A stretch of DNA of 64,000 bases from Amorphoplanes friuliensis DSM 7358 (GTDB taxonomy: Bacteria; Actinomycetota; Actinomycetes; Mycobacteriales; Micromonosporaceae): NCBI RefSeq assembly GCF_000494755.1, contig NC_022657.1:6850001-6914000 (forward strand). The letters are read 5' to 3'. The translations under genes were made by a program, and so were the position numbers. Shown here in pieces: positions 16,702 through 25,297 of this stretch. The first letter of the stretch is position 1, and the number at the start of each line of letters is the position of its first letter. The notes under the pieces are model-generated. The model did no database searches, was not told the origin of the DNA, and was given only the letters and a program-made list of their open reading frames with translations.

Positions 16702-17810
16702 ACGCCCGCTCCCGCGACCGGCGCGTCTACCTCGCCGGCCACCCGGTCCTCTTCGCCCTGCTCGCAGCCACCCGCTCCCGCCCCACGTGGCGCCTGGGCC
16801 GCACCCTGCTGGTCCACGACCGGGAGGCGTTCACGGCCGCCCTCACCCGGATCCCGCTCGACCGCACCGCCGAAGGCACCACCGGCGGCGCCGCAACCCG
16901 CCTCACCAGCGGTGACCTGCTCTTCGACCAGCACGGCGACACCCACCGCCGAACCCGGCGCAGCACCGCGGACTCCCTCGGCGCCGCCGGAGTGGCCCGT
17001 TTGCGTCCGACCTGGACAGAAATCCTCGACCGTGGCCTCAAGCCCCTCCACGACGGCGACACCGTCGACCTGGTCCCCCTGACCGCCGAACTCGCCGGAA
17101 CCACGGCAGCCGCCCTGATCGGCCGCACCCTGGACGGTCCATCGCTGGCCGCAGCCGCATGCGCCGCGGCCGCCACCGCCGCCCGGGCTCACGTCCCCGG
17201 GCTGCCACGCTTCGGCGCTGCGCGGCGCGCCCGCGAGGCCACCGAACGGTTGTCCGCACTGGTCGCACCCGACGGCGGCCCGTCATCCGGCCTGGCCACG
17301 ATGCTGGCCGTGGCCGCGATCACCACGACGGTCGCCGCCCTGCCGCGCGCGGCGGCCTGGACCGCCGACGCAAACCTCTGGGGGTACGCCCACAGCCCCG
17401 CCCTCGTCGACGAACTCCTCCGCGTGACCGCCCCGACCCCCCTCCTCCCCCGCGTCGCCGCAGCCCCCGGCCTCCTACCCGCCAGCCCGGGCAAGCCACG
17501 CGCCCAAGGCAGGTCCGGCGGGTCTGGTGGGTGTCCGGTGCGGGCCGGGGATCGAATGTTGTTGATCGCGCGCCATGCGGTCGAGGCCCACCGGCTCGAC
17601 CCCGATCCGGCGCGACCCGTGCCGGCGCAGATCGCTCAGCTGGTTTTCGGGGTGGGACCGCATGCCTGTCCCGGCGCCCGGCTCGCCCGCGCGCAGCTGG
17701 CCGACCTGCTCCAAGCCCTCGCCCCGCTGCGGCCGGTGGTGGTCAAGGCACGCGCCGACCGGCATTCCGCGCTGCCGAGCTGGCGTTCCCTGATCGTCCG
17801 GGCCTCGTGA
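16698..17810 (+). CDS. Cytochrome P450-like protein, short and with atypical I-helix
   Basis: The protein is 370 residues, about 30 shorter than usual bacterial P450s. The haem-cysteine loop FGVGPHACPGARLAR is intact and an ExxR-like motif is present in DELLRVTAP. The I-helix region reads AVAAITTTVAALP, lacking the acid of the normal (A/G)GxxT-type oxygen-activation motif, so the chemistry may differ from hydroxylation or activity may be weak. A proline/glycine/arginine-rich insert lies around residues 260-275. The GTG start overlaps the preceding glycosyltransferase stop, and the 3' end overlaps the reductase gene (GTGA). A longer open frame upstream is shadow. Confidence 0.82.
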   Translation: MNARSRDRRVYLAGHPVLFALLAATRSRPTWRLGRTLLVHDREAFTAALTRIPLDRTAEGTTGGAATRLTSGDLLFDQHGDTHRRTRRSTADSLGAAGVARLRPTWTEILDRGLKPLHDGDTVDLVPLTAELAGTTAAALIGRTLDGPSLAAAACAAAATAARAHVPGLPRFGAARRAREATERLSALVAPDGGPSSGLATMLAVAAITTTVAALPRAAAWTADANLWGYAHSPALVDELLRVTAPTPLLPRVAAAPGLLPASPGKPRAQGRSGGSGGCPVRAGDRMLLIARHAVEAHRLDPDPARPVPAQIAQLVFGVGPHACPGARLARAQLADLLQALAPLRPVVVKARADRHSALPSWRSLIVRAS

Positions 17811-18670
17811 GGATTGCGGTCACCGGGGCGTCGGGCTTCTGCGGCTCCGCAGTGGCGCGGCTTGCGGCCGGAGGCGGGCACGAGGTGGTCTGTGTGGGTC
17901 GGCGGCCGGGGCCGGTCGGGCGGCATGTCGCCTGGGACGCCGCGCGGGAGGTTCCGGACCTGGACGGGGTCGATGCCGTGGTGCACCTGGCGGCGGCGGT
18001 CGGTGATCCGCGGCCCGGGCGGGCGACGGAAGCCGCCTTCCACGCCGTGAACGTCGGCGGGACGGCCCGGCTGCTCGAGGCCGCCGCCGGCCGGCCCGTC
18101 GTGTGGGTGAGCAGTGCGAGTGTCTACCGGCCGGGCCCGTACCGGGAGCCGGTCCGGGAGGATCATCCGGTCGGCGGGCAGCGCGGCGCTTACGGGCGCA
18201 GCAAGGCGGCCGGTGAGAGGCTCGCGCTGGCGGCGGGGACGGTGGTGCTGCGGCCGCGGGCGGTCTACGGCGACGGCGACCGGCATCTGCTGCCGCGGCT
18301 GCGCCGGGTGGTGCGCCGGGGTACGGCGTGGCTGCCCGGGCCGGACGTCGCGATGAGCCTGACCGCCGTCGAGAACCTCGCGGGGGCCTGTCTGGCCGCG
18401 CTGACCTGGCCGGCGGGGGCGTACAACATCGCGGACGACCGGGCGTACCGGAGGGATGAGGTTTTTGGTCTGGTGCTGGGGGTCCCGGTGCGGCATGTGC
18501 CGGCCGGGCTCGCGCGGGTCGCGGCGGTCGTGTCACCCACGCTGACGCGGTACGCGGTCGACCAGGTCACGGACGGCCTGGTGCTGGATCTCGGCCGGGC
18601 CCGGGCGCAGGGTTACCGGCCGGTGCGGACGCTGGCGGACTACTTGGTGGTGACCACGGACGAGCGGTAG
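17807..18670 (+). CDS. NAD(P)-dependent epimerase/reductase, extended SDR (OleD-like)
   Basis: This 287-residue Rossmann protein starts MRIAVTGASGFCGSAV with the GxxGxxG dinucleotide motif. It continues with VVHLAAAVGD, the SSASVY strand and the catalytic YGRSK (YxxxK). The family includes sugar epimerases, dihydroflavonol reductases and OleD, the 2-alkyl-3-ketoacid reductase. In a cluster with OleA-like and OleC-like genes a beta-keto reduction is a good model; sugar modification is the alternative. The GTG start overlaps the P450 stop. The 3' end overlaps the convergent lipoprotein gene by 31 bases. Confidence 0.85.
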   Translation: MRIAVTGASGFCGSAVARLAAGGGHEVVCVGRRPGPVGRHVAWDAAREVPDLDGVDAVVHLAAAVGDPRPGRATEAAFHAVNVGGTARLLEAAAGRPVVWVSSASVYRPGPYREPVREDHPVGGQRGAYGRSKAAGERLALAAGTVVLRPRAVYGDGDRHLLPRLRRVVRRGTAWLPGPDVAMSLTAVENLAGACLAALTWPAGAYNIADDRAYRRDEVFGLVLGVPVRHVPAGLARVAAVVSPTLTRYAVDQVTDGLVLDLGRARAQGYRPVRTLADYLVVTTDER

Positions 18671-19239
18671 ACGGTCGCGGCGTGCGTGCCGTCACCGCTG
18701 CGCCGCACCACCACCGCGTCGACGGAGAAGATGTAGCCGGTTTTGCGGTCCAGGCCGGTCACGGTCGCTTCGAGGAAGCCGCAGGGGTTCGCCGGCTTGA
18801 CCCTGACGAAGCCGATGTCGCGTTGTTTGCCCTGCTGCAGGTCCTGGCTGATGGCCGTGACGCGGTACTCGACGATGTTGTAACCGCCGACGTTGTACCA
18901 GCTCACCTTGGCCGAAGTGGTGCCCGGGGTGACCACGGTCAGGGCGTTGATCTTGTTGAAGTGCGGGGTGTCCCGGGCGCAGGTCGCCGTGGGGGTGACC
19001 CGCGGGGCCGCGGGCAGCGGCAGGAAGCCGGAGCCGGTGGCGCTGGGTGACGGGGACGCGCCCACGCTCGGTTTCGGTGACGGCGTGGCACTGCCCCGCG
19101 CGACGACGATCCAGTCGTTGCCGGCCGTCGCGCCCGTGCTGTCGCTCGCGCTGTCCGCACCGGCGCCGTGCTTGCCCTCGGTGAAGAGGGCACAACCCGA
19201 GAGCAGCAACGGGGCCACGAGCAGCAGAAGCCAGCGCAT
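18640..19239 (-). CDS. Secreted lipoprotein with fibronectin III-like domain
   Basis: The protein is about 199 residues. It begins with a short signal peptide and the lipobox LLLSGC, so it should be anchored to the outer face of the membrane. A low-complexity Ser/Pro/Thr linker (about 40-75) leads to a C-terminal beta domain containing SAKVSWYNVGG and YIFSVDAVVV, typical of fibronectin type III strands, with two cysteines that could pair. No enzyme motif is visible. A GTG nine codons upstream (19266) could also serve as start; neither has a strong ribosome site. It ends inside the convergent reductase gene. Confidence 0.75.
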   Translation of the reverse strand: MRWLLLLVAPLLLSGCALFTEGKHGAGADSASDSTGATAGNDWIVVARGSATPSPKPSVGASPSPSATGSGFLPLPAAPRVTPTATCARDTPHFNKINALTVVTPGTTSAKVSWYNVGGYNIVEYRVTAISQDLQQGKQRDIGFVRVKPANPCGFLEATVTGLDRKTGYIFSVDAVVVRRSGDGTHAATVYRSSVVTTK

Positions 19240-19298
19240 GCGCCGTGCGGAGTCCCTGGTGGTCACGGCGTGAAGAATCGGCGGTGGACCGCCCGACT

Positions 19299-20000
19299 TT
19301 AGGTCCTGGCGAAGTGCTCCGTGGTGCGCCGGGCGAGGTCCTTGGTGGCCGCCGAGTTGGCCCAGGTGCCGAGCACCACCGCGGCGCCCGGGATGACCTT
19401 GGCGAACATCCGCTTGGCGGCGCGGACTCCGGCCATCTGCGCGAGCTTGACGCCCAGCTTGAGCATCACCCCGGTCAGCGGCCGGCCGGAGCTGCCGGCG
19501 AAGAGCCGGGCCGCGCGTTCGCGGCCCGCGGCCACACCCAGCGCGAGCCGGGCGGCCTCCGCCGCCTTGTGGACCCGCTGCAGGACCAGCAGGTCGGCGG
19601 CCCGCTCCGGGGCGGTCGGATCCACCTCGTACGCCGCAGCCATGTGCAGGACCATCCGGGACTGGGTCCACGCCAGCACACCGACGTCGACGACCGCGCC
19701 GGGCAGACCGGTCGCGCCGGAGACGGCACCGGAGAGACGGGCGTGGTTGGTGAAGCGTTTGACGGCCTGCTGGGCCAGGGCGTCGGGAGTGACGCCGGGC
19801 TGGTCCGCACGCGCCTGAGCCGCCCAGCGCTGCGCTTCGGGGCCGAGCCGCCGGACCGCTTCGAGGGCGAGGTGCTCGGGGGCGTACTGCGGGTCGGCCT
19901 TCATCCGGGCCCACAGGGATCCGGGCGGGCCGGCCGGGTCGGGGCCCTGGTCAGAGGAGTTCGGCGACGGGGGAAGAGCGGGTACGGCGGGTTCGTTCAC
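19299..20000 (-). CDS. EcsC-like family protein
   Basis: The protein is 233 residues with a proline/serine-rich head. The rest is alanine-rich and helical and includes ATGLPGAVVDVGVLAWTQSRM and a small hydrophobic stretch KVIPGAAVVLGTWANS near the C-terminus. This pattern matches the EcsC family, named from a Bacillus protein linked to an ABC transporter whose own function is unclear. The GTG start is supported by GGAG seven bases upstream; longer starts lack one. It lies alone, divergent from the GGDEF/EAL gene. The family call is moderate. Confidence 0.6.
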   Translation of the reverse strand: MNEPAVPALPPSPNSSDQGPDPAGPPGSLWARMKADPQYAPEHLALEAVRRLGPEAQRWAAQARADQPGVTPDALAQQAVKRFTNHARLSGAVSGATGLPGAVVDVGVLAWTQSRMVLHMAAAYEVDPTAPERAADLLVLQRVHKAAEAARLALGVAAGRERAARLFAGSSGRPLTGVMLKLGVKLAQMAGVRAAKRMFAKVIPGAAVVLGTWANSAATKDLARRTTEHFART

Positions 20001-20203
20001 CAGATCACTCCGAGGGGACGAGAGGCGGATCTCCCACCATTGTGCCTTGCAGATGCACGTGCACGACAACGTTCGGAGCGGATTTGACGCTCAGCAACAC
20101 CATGGTGACGCTCGTGGCACCGCATTTCTGCTCATCCCGTCTGCGGTCCGACCGATGAGGCCTCCGAGACGGATCAGCGATGCGGCAGGAGGACCGGGCG
20201 ACG

Positions 20204-22549
20204 ATGACGATCGGCGACGAACGGCACGTGGAGCGGCTGCGGCCGACCCCGATGCTGATCACGGCAGTCGCCGGTCTGGCCGCGGCCATCGTGCTGTTCG
20301 CCGTCAACGTCACCGAGCAGCGCACCCAGGTCGTCTGGGGCTGGATGCCCGCGATGGCCGGAACAGCGATCGCCGGCTGGGCCTGCTGGCGTACGGCGTT
20401 CACCCCCGGGCTGGACAAGGTCACCGCCCGCGTGTGGCGGTCCCTGGCGATCGTCTGCGTCCTGATCGTGCTCGGCACCACCGGCGACGCCCGGCTGACC
20501 GTGGCCAACCCCGCCCGGCTGGACCAGGAACACGACCTCCCCACCGCGATCTGTTACGCCCTGGCGGTCGTCGTCCTGTTGTGGGCGCTGCTGCGCCTGC
20601 CGATGCACAAGCGGGAGCACCGGGACCGCGCGATGGTCCGGTTCGTCCTGGACGCCGCCACGGTCAGCATCACCATCGGCATCTTCTCGTGGTTCCTGGT
20701 CAACCAGGTCCACGACACCTGGAACTCCAACGGGCCGGCGATCGTCCCGATGATCATGCTGATGGCCCTGGGTCTCATCGCCTCGCTGGCTTTCGTCAAG
20801 GTCGCGATCAGCGGTTTCGGCGGTGTGGACCACATCGCCCTGCGGCTGCTCGCCGCCGCGGCAGCCGTAGGCGCCGGCGGTGGCGGACTCTTCCCGCTGC
20901 TCCTCGACGTACGACCGGGGCTGAGCGGGTCGCAGATGTTCATCCCGGCGACGCTGCTCTTCGTGGCTCTCGCCGCCGACCGGCAGCGCCGTGCCGCCGG
21001 TGTCCCGCAGCCCGAGCGTCGGCGCCGGTCCTACAGCATCGTGCCGTACGTCGCGGTCGCCGCCACCGACGGACTGCTGCTCACCATCGGCCACGGCGCC
21101 GGCCGGGAGATCTTCACGGTGGCGCTCGGTGCCGTCCTGCTCACCGCCCTGGTCGTCTTCCGGCAGGTCAACGCCCTGCGGGAGAACGGGCGCCTGCTGC
21201 AGCGGGTGGACGCCAACCTGGTGCAGCTGAACGCGTACCAGGATCAGCTCACCCACCGGGCCAACCACGACGACCTGACCGACCTGGCCAACCGGACGCT
21301 GTTCGAGCAGCGGACCCGCGAGGCGCTGGTCGCCGTCGACGGCGGCGACACCCTGAGCCTGGCGCTGATCGACCTCGACGACTTCAAGGCCATCAACGAC
21401 CGGCTCGGTCACGCCGTCGGCGACGCGCTGCTGGTCGTGGTGGCCGAGCGCCTGCGCGCGGCCGTCCGCGACGGTGACGTGGTCGCGCGTCTCGGTGGCG
21501 ACGAGTTCGGCCTGCTGCTGCCCGGCCTGCACAGCGAGGAGGCGACCGAGGTCCTGGACCGCATCGCCGAGTCGCTGACCCGCCCGGTGCACGCCCTCGG
21601 GTACGACCTGCTCGTCAAGGCCAGCATCGGCCTGGCCGAGGTGTGGCCGGACGCCAGCCCGCAGGAGCTCCTGCGCCGCGCCGACCTGGCCATGTACGCC
21701 GCCAAGGAGCGGGGCAAGGGCCGTCACACCGTCTACGACGCCCGGCTCGAGCAGGACCAGGCGGCCGACGCCCAGCTCGGCGCCGAGCTGCGCCGGGCGC
21801 TCGACAACGGCGACTTCACCCTCGTCTACCAGCCGATCGTGTCGCTGCCGGACGGCAAGTGGACGTCGCTGGAGACCCTGATCCGCTGGAAGCACCCCGA
21901 CCGCGGTTTCATCGGCCCGGACATCTTCATCCCGATCGCCGAGCGCACCGGGCTGATCGTGCCGCTGGGCGACTGGATCCTGCGGACCGCCCTGGCGCAG
22001 GCCGCCGAGTGGCAGGACCGGTTCGGCGCCGGCGCGCCCGGCGAGATCGGCGTCAACGTGTCGGCGCGTCAGCTGCGCGAGCCCGGGTTCGCCGCCGACG
22101 TCCGTGCCGCCCTGGCCGACACCGGATTCGACCCCGAGAAGCTGGTCGTCGAGGTCACCGAGACCGCGGTGTTCGACGGCGGCATCGCCCTGGACACCCT
22201 GCAAAATCTGGTGACACTGGGCGTGCGGATCGCGCTGGACGACTTCGGCACCGGGCACTCGTCGCTCGGCCTGCTGCGGACCTGCCCGGCGGACATCCTC
22301 AAGGTCGACAAGTCGTTCGTCGACGGCATCGGCGGCCGCTCGGAGGAGGCGGTCATCGCGACCGCGATGATCCAGATCACCAACGGCCTGCACCTGCAGG
22401 CGATCGCCGAGGGTGTGGAGACGGCCGAGCAGGCGGACACGCTGTTCCGCCTGGGCTACCGGTACGCGCAGGGATACCACTTCTCACGGCCCCTCTCCCC
22501 CGAGCAGGTGCACGCGCAGCTGGAGGCGGCGAGCGTTCTTCCGGTGTGA
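20204..22549 (+). CDS. Membrane GGDEF-EAL protein (c-di-GMP turnover)
   Basis: This 781-residue protein has about nine hydrophobic helices in residues 15-320 (a MASE-like sensor region), a GGDEF domain at roughly 355-510 and an EAL domain at about 530-775. The cyclase motif RLGGDEFGLLL is intact. In the EAL domain the signature reads ETLIR instead of EALVR but keeps the metal Glu, and NVSARQL, EVTETAVFD, DDFGTGHSS, KVDKSFV and AEGVET are all present, so both activities are plausible. The start follows AGGAGG by 11 bases; an ATG 24 bases upstream is less well placed. A chemoreceptor gene follows after about 100 bases. Confidence 0.94.
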   Translation: MTIGDERHVERLRPTPMLITAVAGLAAAIVLFAVNVTEQRTQVVWGWMPAMAGTAIAGWACWRTAFTPGLDKVTARVWRSLAIVCVLIVLGTTGDARLTVANPARLDQEHDLPTAICYALAVVVLLWALLRLPMHKREHRDRAMVRFVLDAATVSITIGIFSWFLVNQVHDTWNSNGPAIVPMIMLMALGLIASLAFVKVAISGFGGVDHIALRLLAAAAAVGAGGGGLFPLLLDVRPGLSGSQMFIPATLLFVALAADRQRRAAGVPQPERRRRSYSIVPYVAVAATDGLLLTIGHGAGREIFTVALGAVLLTALVVFRQVNALRENGRLLQRVDANLVQLNAYQDQLTHRANHDDLTDLANRTLFEQRTREALVAVDGGDTLSLALIDLDDFKAINDRLGHAVGDALLVVVAERLRAAVRDGDVVARLGGDEFGLLLPGLHSEEATEVLDRIAESLTRPVHALGYDLLVKASIGLAEVWPDASPQELLRRADLAMYAAKERGKGRHTVYDARLEQDQAADAQLGAELRRALDNGDFTLVYQPIVSLPDGKWTSLETLIRWKHPDRGFIGPDIFIPIAERTGLIVPLGDWILRTALAQAAEWQDRFGAGAPGEIGVNVSARQLREPGFAADVRAALADTGFDPEKLVVEVTETAVFDGGIALDTLQNLVTLGVRIALDDFGTGHSSLGLLRTCPADILKVDKSFVDGIGGRSEEAVIATAMIQITNGLHLQAIAEGVETAEQADTLFRLGYRYAQGYHFSRPLSPEQVHAQLEAASVLPV

Positions 22550-22585
22550 GCCCGAACCTCCGGATATCACCTCAGTGAACCCGTA

Positions 22586-22630
22586 CGGCAACCGATAGTG
22601 AGAAAGGGGACGACTCCCGTCTCCTTGCCG
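22586..22630 (+). promoter_or_regulatory. Structured leader hairpin before the chemoreceptor gene
   Basis: CGGCAA pairs perfectly with TTGCCG, and inside it GGGGAC pairs with GTCTCC (one G-U). The two helices stack on the 3' side while a 14-base bulge (CCGATAGTGAGAAA) protrudes on the 5' side. The element ends 24 bases before the chemoreceptor ATG. It could be an attenuator or a protein or ligand site. The GGCAACC and GGGGACG pieces loosely recall c-di-GMP-I riboswitch elements, but the conserved GCAAAGCC part is absent, so no class is claimed. Confidence 0.35.
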
Positions 22631-22654
22631 GACTACTCACGAGGTCGCCCACCG

Positions 22655-24271
22655 ATGACTGCCGCCGCGCCCCAGACCACCCGGACGCCCCGGATCAACC
22701 CGGCGCGGCGCTGGATCGCCGACCGGTCACTGAACACCAAGATCATGATCATCGTGGGCTCGCTGGCCCTGGTCACGGCCATGGTGGGTGCGGTGGCGGT
22801 CGCCCGCATGGCGACCCTGAACAACTCGGTCCAGGACCTCTACGACGGGAGCTTCGTCTCGTCGCAGCAGCTCACCACCATCACGACGGACGTCGGGACG
22901 ATGCACGCGCTCGTTCTCACGTACGGGCAGACCCCGGACCCGGCGGTCCTGGCCCAGATCAAGGCGCTCGACGGCCAGATCAAAGCGGACAACGCCGCGT
23001 ACCGCGCCACGACGGTGAACCCGGCGCTGATGGACCAGACGATCTTCCTCTGGGACAAGTACGACACCGCACGCGACGCCTACCTGGGCGCCGCGACCAG
23101 CGGGAACCCCGCCACCGTCCTCGCCGCCCGCGACACCCAGCTGTCGCCTGCGATCGTCCGGGCCAAGTACAACCTCCAGCAGCTCGCGATCCAGGAGACG
23201 GAATCGGCGCAGGAGAACCTGGCCGCCGCCGGCTCGACGTACCGGTCGGCACGGAACTTCCTGATCATCGTGCTGATCGCCGGGCTGGTGCTGGCGACCG
23301 CACTGGGCCTGGCGATCGCCCGCGGCATCGTGACCCGGGTCCGGGTCGTCTCCCGGGTCATCGACCGCATCGCCGACGGCGACCTGACCACACGGGCGGA
23401 GCTCAACAGCCGCGACGAGATCGGCCGGATGGGCGACCAGCTCGACCGGGCCACGGCGACGTTGCGCACCACGATCTCCCGGATCACCGGCAGCAGCCAC
23501 ACCCTCGCGAGCTCGGCCCAGGAGATGACCGAGGTCAGCGGCCGGATCTCGGTGAACTCCGAGCAGACCAGCACCCGCGCCGGCCAGGTCTCCCTGGCCG
23601 CCGATCAGGTCAGCGCCAACGTCGCCACGGTCGCCGCCGCGTCCGAGGAGATGAGCGCGTCCATCCGCGAGATCGCCACCAGCGCCGCGGACGCCGCCGG
23701 GGTCGCCCGGGGTGCCGTCGAGGTCGCTCAGTCGGCCAACAGCACCGTCGCCAAGCTGGGCGTCTCGTCCGCCGAGGTCGGCAACATCGTCAAGGTGATC
23801 ACCTCGATCGCCGAGCAGACCAACCTGCTGGCCCTGAACGCCACCATCGAGGCGGCCCGCGCGGGCGAGGCGGGCAAGGGTTTCGCCGTCGTCGCCAGCG
23901 AGGTCAAGGACCTGGCCCAGGAGACCGCCAAGGCCACCGAGGAGATCTCCAGCCGGATCCAGGCGATCCAGACCGACACCTCCGCCGCGGTCGACGCGAT
24001 CGCGCAGATCGCGGAGGTCATCGAACGCATCAACGCGTACTCCGACACGATCGCGTCGGCCGTCGAGGAGCAGACCGCGACCACCAGCGAGATCGGGCGC
24101 AGCGTGTCCGAGGCCGCCGGCGGATCGACCGAGATCGCCCAGACCATCACCGGTGTGGCCGAGGCCGCGCAGAGCACGAACGACGGTGTCGGCGAGTCCC
24201 GGCGTACGGCGACGGAGCTGGCCCGCCTGGCCGAGGAGCTGCAGTCCCTGGTGGCCCAGTTCCGCGTCTGA
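22655..24271 (+). CDS. Methyl-accepting chemotaxis protein, transmembrane
   Basis: The protein is 538 residues. It has a first membrane helix at about 31-50, an extracytoplasmic four-helix-bundle-type domain (about 50-195), a second helix at about 200-222, a HAMP domain, and a signalling domain whose hairpin tip reads IAEQTNLLALNATIEAARAG followed by GKGFAVVASEVKDLAQET. It should relay a ligand signal to CheA/CheW, but no che genes are in this window. The ATG chosen follows GAGG by about 10 bases; a GTG 19 codons earlier is possible. A structured leader element precedes it. Confidence 0.94.
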   Translation: MTAAAPQTTRTPRINPARRWIADRSLNTKIMIIVGSLALVTAMVGAVAVARMATLNNSVQDLYDGSFVSSQQLTTITTDVGTMHALVLTYGQTPDPAVLAQIKALDGQIKADNAAYRATTVNPALMDQTIFLWDKYDTARDAYLGAATSGNPATVLAARDTQLSPAIVRAKYNLQQLAIQETESAQENLAAAGSTYRSARNFLIIVLIAGLVLATALGLAIARGIVTRVRVVSRVIDRIADGDLTTRAELNSRDEIGRMGDQLDRATATLRTTISRITGSSHTLASSAQEMTEVSGRISVNSEQTSTRAGQVSLAADQVSANVATVAAASEEMSASIREIATSAADAAGVARGAVEVAQSANSTVAKLGVSSAEVGNIVKVITSIAEQTNLLALNATIEAARAGEAGKGFAVVASEVKDLAQETAKATEEISSRIQAIQTDTSAAVDAIAQIAEVIERINAYSDTIASAVEEQTATTSEIGRSVSEAAGGSTEIAQTITGVAEAAQSTNDGVGESRRTATELARLAEELQSLVAQFRV

Positions 24272-24388
24272 CGCCCTTTGGGAAGATCATTGCTGACCGG
24301 TTGTCCTCCGGCAGGAATGAACGCGGGGACGCCGGTGTTGTCCACCTATTGCCCGCCCCTGCGGGCGCATCTCGAGGAGGTCAAGAGC

Positions 24389-25294
24389 GTGCTCGACCCA
24401 CACGGGCTCTACGAGTTGGCCGACGACCTGCCTGACCTGGACTCCCCGGTGCTGGTCCAGGCGCTCACCGGGTTCGTCGACGCCGGGAGTGCGATCCAGC
24501 TCTCCCGCGAACATCTGCTGGAGCACCTCGACGGGCGGGTCCTGGCGACCTTCGACGTCGACCAGCTCCTCGACTACCGCTCCCGCCGCCCTTCGATGAT
24601 CTTCGTCGAGGACCACTGGGAGAGCTACGAGGAGCCGAGCCTCGCGCTGCACCTCATGCGCGACCAGCTCGGCACACAGTTCCTGCTGCTCGCCGGCCCC
24701 GAGCCGGACCTGCAGTGGGAACGCTTCATCGAGGCGATCACCGGCCTGATCGAGCGCTTCGGCGTGAAGCTGACCGTCGGTCTCAACGCCATCCCGATGG
24801 CCGTGCCGCACACCCGCCCGGTGAGTGTCACCGCGCACGCCACCGACCAGAGCCTGCTCGGCGACCGTGAGTCGTGGCTGCAGCGTGTGCAGGTCCCGGC
24901 GAGCGTCGGCAACCTCCTCGAGTTCCGGCTCGGCGAGTCGGGCCACGACGCCATGGGGTACGCCGCTCACGTGCCGCACTACCTGGCGCAGACCACCTAC
25001 CCGGCGGCGGCCCAGCTGCTGCTGGACTCGGTCTCCCAGACGACCGGCCTGGCCCTGCCGACCGGTCAGCTGCGCGAGGCCGCCGACCTGGTCCGCGAAG
25101 AGGTCGACAAGCAGGTCGCGGACGACGAGCAGGCGAGCCGTCTGGTGGTGTCGCTGGAGGCGCAGTACGACGCCTTCCTGCGGGGACGCCAGGGCAACCT
25201 GCTGGCCGACTCGGGTGGCCCGCTGCCGACCGCGGAGGAGCTCGGCGCCGAGCTCGAGCGGTTCCTGGCGGAGCAGTCGCGCGACACGGAGTAA
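24389..25294 (+). CDS. PAC2-family protein (proteasome-assembly-chaperone fold)
   Basis: The protein is 301 residues. The PAC2 fold signature is seen in DLPDLDSPVLVQALTGFVD, the DYRSRRPSMIF segment, FLLLAGPEPDLQWERF, and VGLNAIPMAVPHTRP. In actinobacteria this family is widespread beside the proteasome system, but its molecular role is unproven. The GTG start is strongly supported by GAGGAGG eight bases upstream and matches the usual N-terminus LDPHGLYEL; the frame stays open further upstream without a ribosome site. The stop is three bases from the convergent peptidase stop. Confidence 0.88.
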   Translation: MLDPHGLYELADDLPDLDSPVLVQALTGFVDAGSAIQLSREHLLEHLDGRVLATFDVDQLLDYRSRRPSMIFVEDHWESYEEPSLALHLMRDQLGTQFLLLAGPEPDLQWERFIEAITGLIERFGVKLTVGLNAIPMAVPHTRPVSVTAHATDQSLLGDRESWLQRVQVPASVGNLLEFRLGESGHDAMGYAAHVPHYLAQTTYPAAAQLLLDSVSQTTGLALPTGQLREAADLVREEVDKQVADDEQASRLVVSLEAQYDAFLRGRQGNLLADSGGPLPTAEELGAELERFLAEQSRDTE

Positions 25295-25297
25295 CCG

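Noticed and set aside
22586..22654. c-di-GMP-I (GEMM) riboswitch
   Set aside because: GGCAACC and GGGGACG are loosely similar, but the conserved GCAAAGCC element and receptor helix are missing.
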